Below are positions 61,015 to 64,000 of a stretch of 64,000 bases of DNA, in pieces. The DNA is from Maribacter orientalis. Its GTDB lineage: Bacteria; Bacteroidota; Bacteroidia; Flavobacteriales; Flavobacteriaceae. The notes beneath the pieces are model-generated. The model did no database searches. It saw only the letters and a list, made by a program, of their open reading frames with translations, and had not been told where the DNA came from. How positions within the stretch are numbered: the first letter of the stretch is position 1; each line of letters opens with the position of its first letter. The stretch is from assembly GCF_900109345.1 (NCBI RefSeq), contig NZ_FNZN01000004.1, positions 310,001-374,000 on the forward strand, written 5' to 3'. The translations under genes were made by a program, and so were the position numbers.

Positions 61015-61974
61015 ATGTCGAACACTCCATTAAACCTATCAAAAAGTTTCGTTTTTATCGTAACACTTTTTTTTACCTCAGTAACAATCGCCCAAGACGG
61101 AACAATCTATCCACTTACAGCCCCTGAAGAACCAACGGCCATTCCACTTAATACAGGTGGGGTCGAAAACCAGCCTGCTTCTGAGACCTGGTTTCGCCAA
61201 TGGGGAGACCCTATGGCTCGAAATATAACCGAAGCAACACTAACCCCCTTTTTACCAGATCCTGAAAAGGCTAACGGCACTGCGGTAATCGTAACACCAG
61301 GAGGAGGCTTTATGTGGCTCTCCATGGGCAATGAAGGCTGGGAAGTAGCGGAAGCACTGGCTGAGCAAGGTATCGCAGCATTTGTATTAAAGTACCGCCT
61401 TAAACCCACTGATGAATCCCTTGAAGATTTTAAGATCTGGATGAATCGACCACGACCAACGCCGTCAGAAACTTCGAATACATTGAAGAATACAACACAG
61501 CCAAGTACCCAGCAACGTAACTTATCTAATCAGTTGGAAGATGCAGAAGCGGCTTATGCCATGATAATAGATCGAGCTGATGAGTGGGGGGTAGACACAA
61601 ATAGAATTGGAATGATCGGCTTCTCTGCCGGCGCAGGGCTTACCATGCATTCAACCCTAAATTCCAAGACCATGAAGTTGGCTTTTATTGGTCCTATCTA
61701 TGGAGGTATGGGACCTGTAGATGTTCCTAAAGATGCACCACCTATGTTTAGTGTTATTGCTACGGATGATTTTCTTTTCCTGGGACAATTTGGAGTAATT
61801 GAATCTTGGTACAAAGCAGGAATTCCAGTTGAGTTTCACCTTTACCAAAACGGTGGCCACGGTTTTGGGCTTGGGAATCCCAATCGAACAAGCAACCGTT
61901 GGTTCGATTCCTTTATGCATTGGCTTGAGGTCAACAAATTTCTAGAAGCCGCTTCTATAAATAAATCAAAGTAA
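61015..61974 (+). CDS. Secreted alpha/beta-hydrolase, acetyl-esterase-like
   Basis: A 319-aa exported esterase. The signal peptide ends SVTIAQ, about residue 27. The alpha/beta-hydrolase core has an oxyanion loop TPGGGFMWLSMG (94-105), nucleophile GFSAGAG (Ser204), Asp251/252 in IATDDFLF and His282 in GGHGFG. This is similar to the BD-FAE/carbohydrate esterase and xylan-associated esterases of Bacteroidetes, so removal of acetyl or feruloyl groups from plant polysaccharide is a reasonable guess. The xylanase at the start of the window is 60 kb away and so not in the same cluster. The gene is AT-rich upstream with no clear -7 box. Confidence 0.88.
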   Translation: MSNTPLNLSKSFVFIVTLFFTSVTIAQDGTIYPLTAPEEPTAIPLNTGGVENQPASETWFRQWGDPMARNITEATLTPFLPDPEKANGTAVIVTPGGGFMWLSMGNEGWEVAEALAEQGIAAFVLKYRLKPTDESLEDFKIWMNRPRPTPSETSNTLKNTTQPSTQQRNLSNQLEDAEAAYAMIIDRADEWGVDTNRIGMIGFSAGAGLTMHSTLNSKTMKLAFIGPIYGGMGPVDVPKDAPPMFSVIATDDFLFLGQFGVIESWYKAGIPVEFHLYQNGGHGFGLGNPNRTSNRWFDSFMHWLEVNKFLEAASINKSK

Positions 61975-62015
61975 ATTATACGATTATTAAAAACCTCTTA
62001 GATATACATTGTTCA

Positions 62016-62147
62016 TTATCTTTTCACTATTTCCATCGGAATTGCATAAAGCCTAGAATCGGCATAAGCTTTTCCATAATCACCCAATAGACCACTTAAA
62101 CCAGATGATGACAATATAAATGAAACAACAAATAAGAAGACTATCAC
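62016..62147 (-). CDS. Possible 43-aa membrane peptide after topB
   Basis: On the minus strand, GTG at 62145-62147 to TAA at 62016-62018 gives 43 residues: a hydrophobic start (IVFLFVVSFILSSSG) followed by LSGLLGDYGKAYADSRLY and AIPMEIVKR. The composition looks coding and it begins 7 bp after the topB stop. No ATG start is available and no family is recognised. It could be a small membrane protein co-transcribed with topB or the remnant of a longer gene. Confidence 0.3.
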   Translation of the reverse strand: MIVFLFVVSFILSSSGLSGLLGDYGKAYADSRLYAIPMEIVKR

Positions 62148-62154
62148 AAAACAT

Positions 62155-64000
62155 TTAGTTTCCTCTAAATATTTTAAAAACCAGGTCTTTGGTCAATTGT
62201 TGTCCTTTTGCTTTTTCACGAACGGATTCGTAACTAAATCGAAAATCACAACCTGTTTTATATTGGCTACAACCATAAGCTGTTTTTCCTTTAATAATAG
62301 TTCCTTTGTTACATTTTGGACAACTATTTTCTTCGGATGACCTTGTCGAATCGGGAACAGTTTTAGTGTTCAACTGCTTTTTAGATTCCAATTTTAGATT
62401 CCAATTTTCATCAAATCTTATAAGTCCTTCAATAGCGGCATTATTAACTTTGAAGCCTTTTAAATTTACGGTCGACCCTTTTTGCAACAATCTAACGTAC
62501 TGTTTTTCTGAGATGATTTTACCTTCAAAAATGAATGGAATAATAAAATCGCAGTTCTTTTTAAATTCCGAACATCCATAAGCACTTTTTCCTTTCAGTA
62601 TAGATCCATTCTTACATTTAGGACATTTTTCAGATGCTATTCCTGAGGTTTTATTCACTGCTTTTTTCTTTGTACCAGTAGTCCTATTATGTACTGACGA
62701 AATATTAGCTTTTTTAGTTTCGCTTCTAACTTCGTACACCAAACGATCTACCATTTGTTTCATTTGCTTAATAAAACTTCCGGCACTAAATGTTCCTTTT
62801 TCAATGTCCTTTAACTGCTTTTCCCATTTGCCAGTGAGCTCGGCAGACTTTAATAATTCATTTTGAATGGTATCTATTAATTGAATTCCAGTATCCGTAG
62901 GGATTACTTGCTTTTTATTTCTTTTTATATATTTTCTACGGAATAACGTTTCAATAATATTAGCACGTGTAGAAGGGCGACCAATACCGTTTTCTTTCAT
63001 AATTTCACGAAGTTCATCGTCGTCTACCTGTTTTCCTGCAGTTTCCATGGCGCGTAGCAGTGAGGCCTCTGTAAATTGGTTTGGTGGTTTGGTTTGCTTT
63101 TCTAGAAATGAAGTTTTGTGTGGCCCTTTTTCACCTTTTTTAAATGTTGGTAGCATTCCAGATTCCTTAGACGAAGAATTTGGAGTTTCAAAAACAACAC
63201 GCCAACCTTTTTCCAAAATCTCTTTCCCTGTAGTTTTAAACTTTACTTTTTCAGCTTTACCAATAACCGCAGTATTAGAGACTTTACAATCTGGATAAAA
63301 GACAGCTATAAAACGGCGTACAATACTATTGTAAACTTGTTGCTGATTGTATTGCAAATTCATTTGCTGCCCGGTTGGTATTATTGCGTGGTGATCTGTT
63401 ACTTTGCTATCATCGAAAACCTTTTTCGTCTTCTTTAATTTTTTTCCAAGCAAAGGCGCTGTTAAAGCTGTGTAATTAGTTAAATTTTTCAGTATGCCAT
63501 GTACTTTTGGGTAAACATCGTTTGGTAAAAACGTGGTGTCAACTCTAGGATAAGTAACTACTTTTTGTTCGTATAGTTTTTGGACAATCTTCAAGGTTTC
63601 ATCTGCAGAAAATCCAAATTTCGTATTGCAATAGACCTGTAATCCTGTTAAATCAAATAGCTTTGGTGCATATTCATTACCTGCCTTTTTTGTAATAGAA
63701 ACAATTTCGAAATCGTGTTCTTTTACAATTTTTGCTAACTTCTCTCCATCTTCAACGTTAAGAAATCGCCCTTCTTCGTAGCTAAATAAAGTATCGCGAT
63801 AGATCGTTTGCAATTCCCAATACGGTTGTGGTTTAAAATTTTCTATCTCCTTAAACCGATTAACCAACATAGCTAATGTTGGCGTTTGCACACGACCAAC
63901 TGATAATACTTGTTTGTAGCCACCATGTTTTAAAGTGTACAAACGTGTTGCATTCATACCTAAAAGCCAATCTCCAATAGCACGAGAAAAACCTGCATAA
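62155..64000 (-). CDS. topB: DNA topoisomerase III (5' end beyond window)
   Basis: The frame runs through the right edge: bases beyond 63957 continue in frame with YAGFSRAIGDWLLGMNATR, so the start lies outside. The visible ~614 residues contain LSVGRVQTPTLAML, the active-site segment VTYPRVDTTFLPND with the catalytic Tyr, and DHHAIIPTG and GIGRPSTRANIIETLFRRKYI. The C-terminus carries two zinc-ribbon-like units of the form CPKC...GCS...NCDF and CPKC...GCS...GCDF. Type IA enzymes relax negative supercoils and resolve recombination intermediates, often together with RecQ. recQ and ssb lie 2-5 kb away but on separate transcripts. Confidence 0.95.
   Translation of the reverse strand, partial: YAGFSRAIGDWLLGMNATRLYTLKHGGYKQVLSVGRVQTPTLAMLVNRFKEIENFKPQPYWELQTIYRDTLFSYEEGRFLNVEDGEKLAKIVKEHDFEIVSITKKAGNEYAPKLFDLTGLQVYCNTKFGFSADETLKIVQKLYEQKVVTYPRVDTTFLPNDVYPKVHGILKNLTNYTALTAPLLGKKLKKTKKVFDDSKVTDHHAIIPTGQQMNLQYNQQQVYNSIVRRFIAVFYPDCKVSNTAVIGKAEKVKFKTTGKEILEKGWRVVFETPNSSSKESGMLPTFKKGEKGPHKTSFLEKQTKPPNQFTEASLLRAMETAGKQVDDDELREIMKENGIGRPSTRANIIETLFRRKYIKRNKKQVIPTDTGIQLIDTIQNELLKSAELTGKWEKQLKDIEKGTFSAGSFIKQMKQMVDRLVYEVRSETKKANISSVHNRTTGTKKKAVNKTSGIASEKCPKCKNGSILKGKSAYGCSEFKKNCDFIIPFIFEGKIISEKQYVRLLQKGSTVNLKGFKVNNAAIEGLIRFDENWNLKLESKKQLNTKTVPDSTRSSEENSCPKCNKGTIIKGKTAYGCSQYKTGCDFRFSYESVREKAKGQQLTKDLVFKIFRGN

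Overview
The window reads as chromosomal DNA of a marine or soil member of the Flavobacteriaceae (Bacteroidetes). The grounds are: low GC; genes without Shine-Dalgarno sites but with TAnnTTTG -7 boxes; type IX secretion C-terminal domains on exported proteins; a GH10 xylanase interrupted by a carbohydrate-binding module; an OlsF-type aminolipid synthase; DUF1800/DUF1501 partners; and the palindromic TTCGACTGCGCT repeat seen in flavobacteria. Genus-level assignment is not possible from sequence reading alone. I see no prophage, transposase, CRISPR array or rRNA operon.

Layout. 1-2044: the 3' end of a xylanase gene, a decayed histidine kinase and a tRNA-Leu(CAA). 2237-4570: housekeeping prs, rplY and pth. 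4572-9019 (minus): a large secreted reprolysin-like protease translationally coupled to a lipoprotein. 9072-13071: ribF coupled to a homologue of the vitamin K-dependent gamma-carboxylase, then a VOC protein and serS. 13294-16041: accessory genes (acyltransferase, OsmC-like, Gdx/SugE-like exporter, YdeI protein with a CDGSH-like tail). 16110-20843: TPR protein, DUF4286-GGCT fusion, rsmA and mgtE. 20938-25039: small accessory genes, including a perfect 30-bp palindrome, a frameshifted VOC gene and a minimal ars-like operon (arsR, DUF6428, arsN-like). 25041-28704 (minus): acetyltransferase, aspartate kinase, OlsF-type acyltransferase. 28813-30293: fbp and a TerB-like gene, convergent.

30396-36218 holds the four-gene ligase-associated DNA repair operon (MBL exonuclease, ATP-dependent ligase, Lhr-type helicase, PdeM phosphoesterase), joined by 1-4 nt overlaps. 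37201-44197: mfd and three paralogous TerB-like small proteins interleaved with a YiaK/DlgD-type reductase and a serine hydrolase. 44352-46776: a TlpA-like thioredoxin lipid-envelope protein, an ACT-domain protein and yraN. 46965-50173: the DUF1800/DUF1501 pair. 50233-50412 (minus): a 59-residue gene that a 60-residue ORF cutoff would miss. 50622-55783: metG, tex and an AcuC-like deacetylase. 55862-58071: PAP2 phosphatase and a second serine hydrolase. 58077-60685 (minus): recQ and a short ssb flanking inverted repeats. 61015-61974: a secreted esterase. 62155-64000 (minus): topoisomerase III running off the window.

DNA repair is the strongest shared theme (ligase-Lhr-PdeM, Mfd, RecQ, SSB, TopB), but the clusters are separate transcription units. 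The most interesting candidates for follow-up are the gamma-carboxylase homologue with all three key residues kept, the YdeI-CDGSH fusion, the efflux-less ars-like operon, the TerB-like trio, and the phased 10-bp repeats upstream of ssb. All functions are inferred from recognised motifs; no database search was possible.
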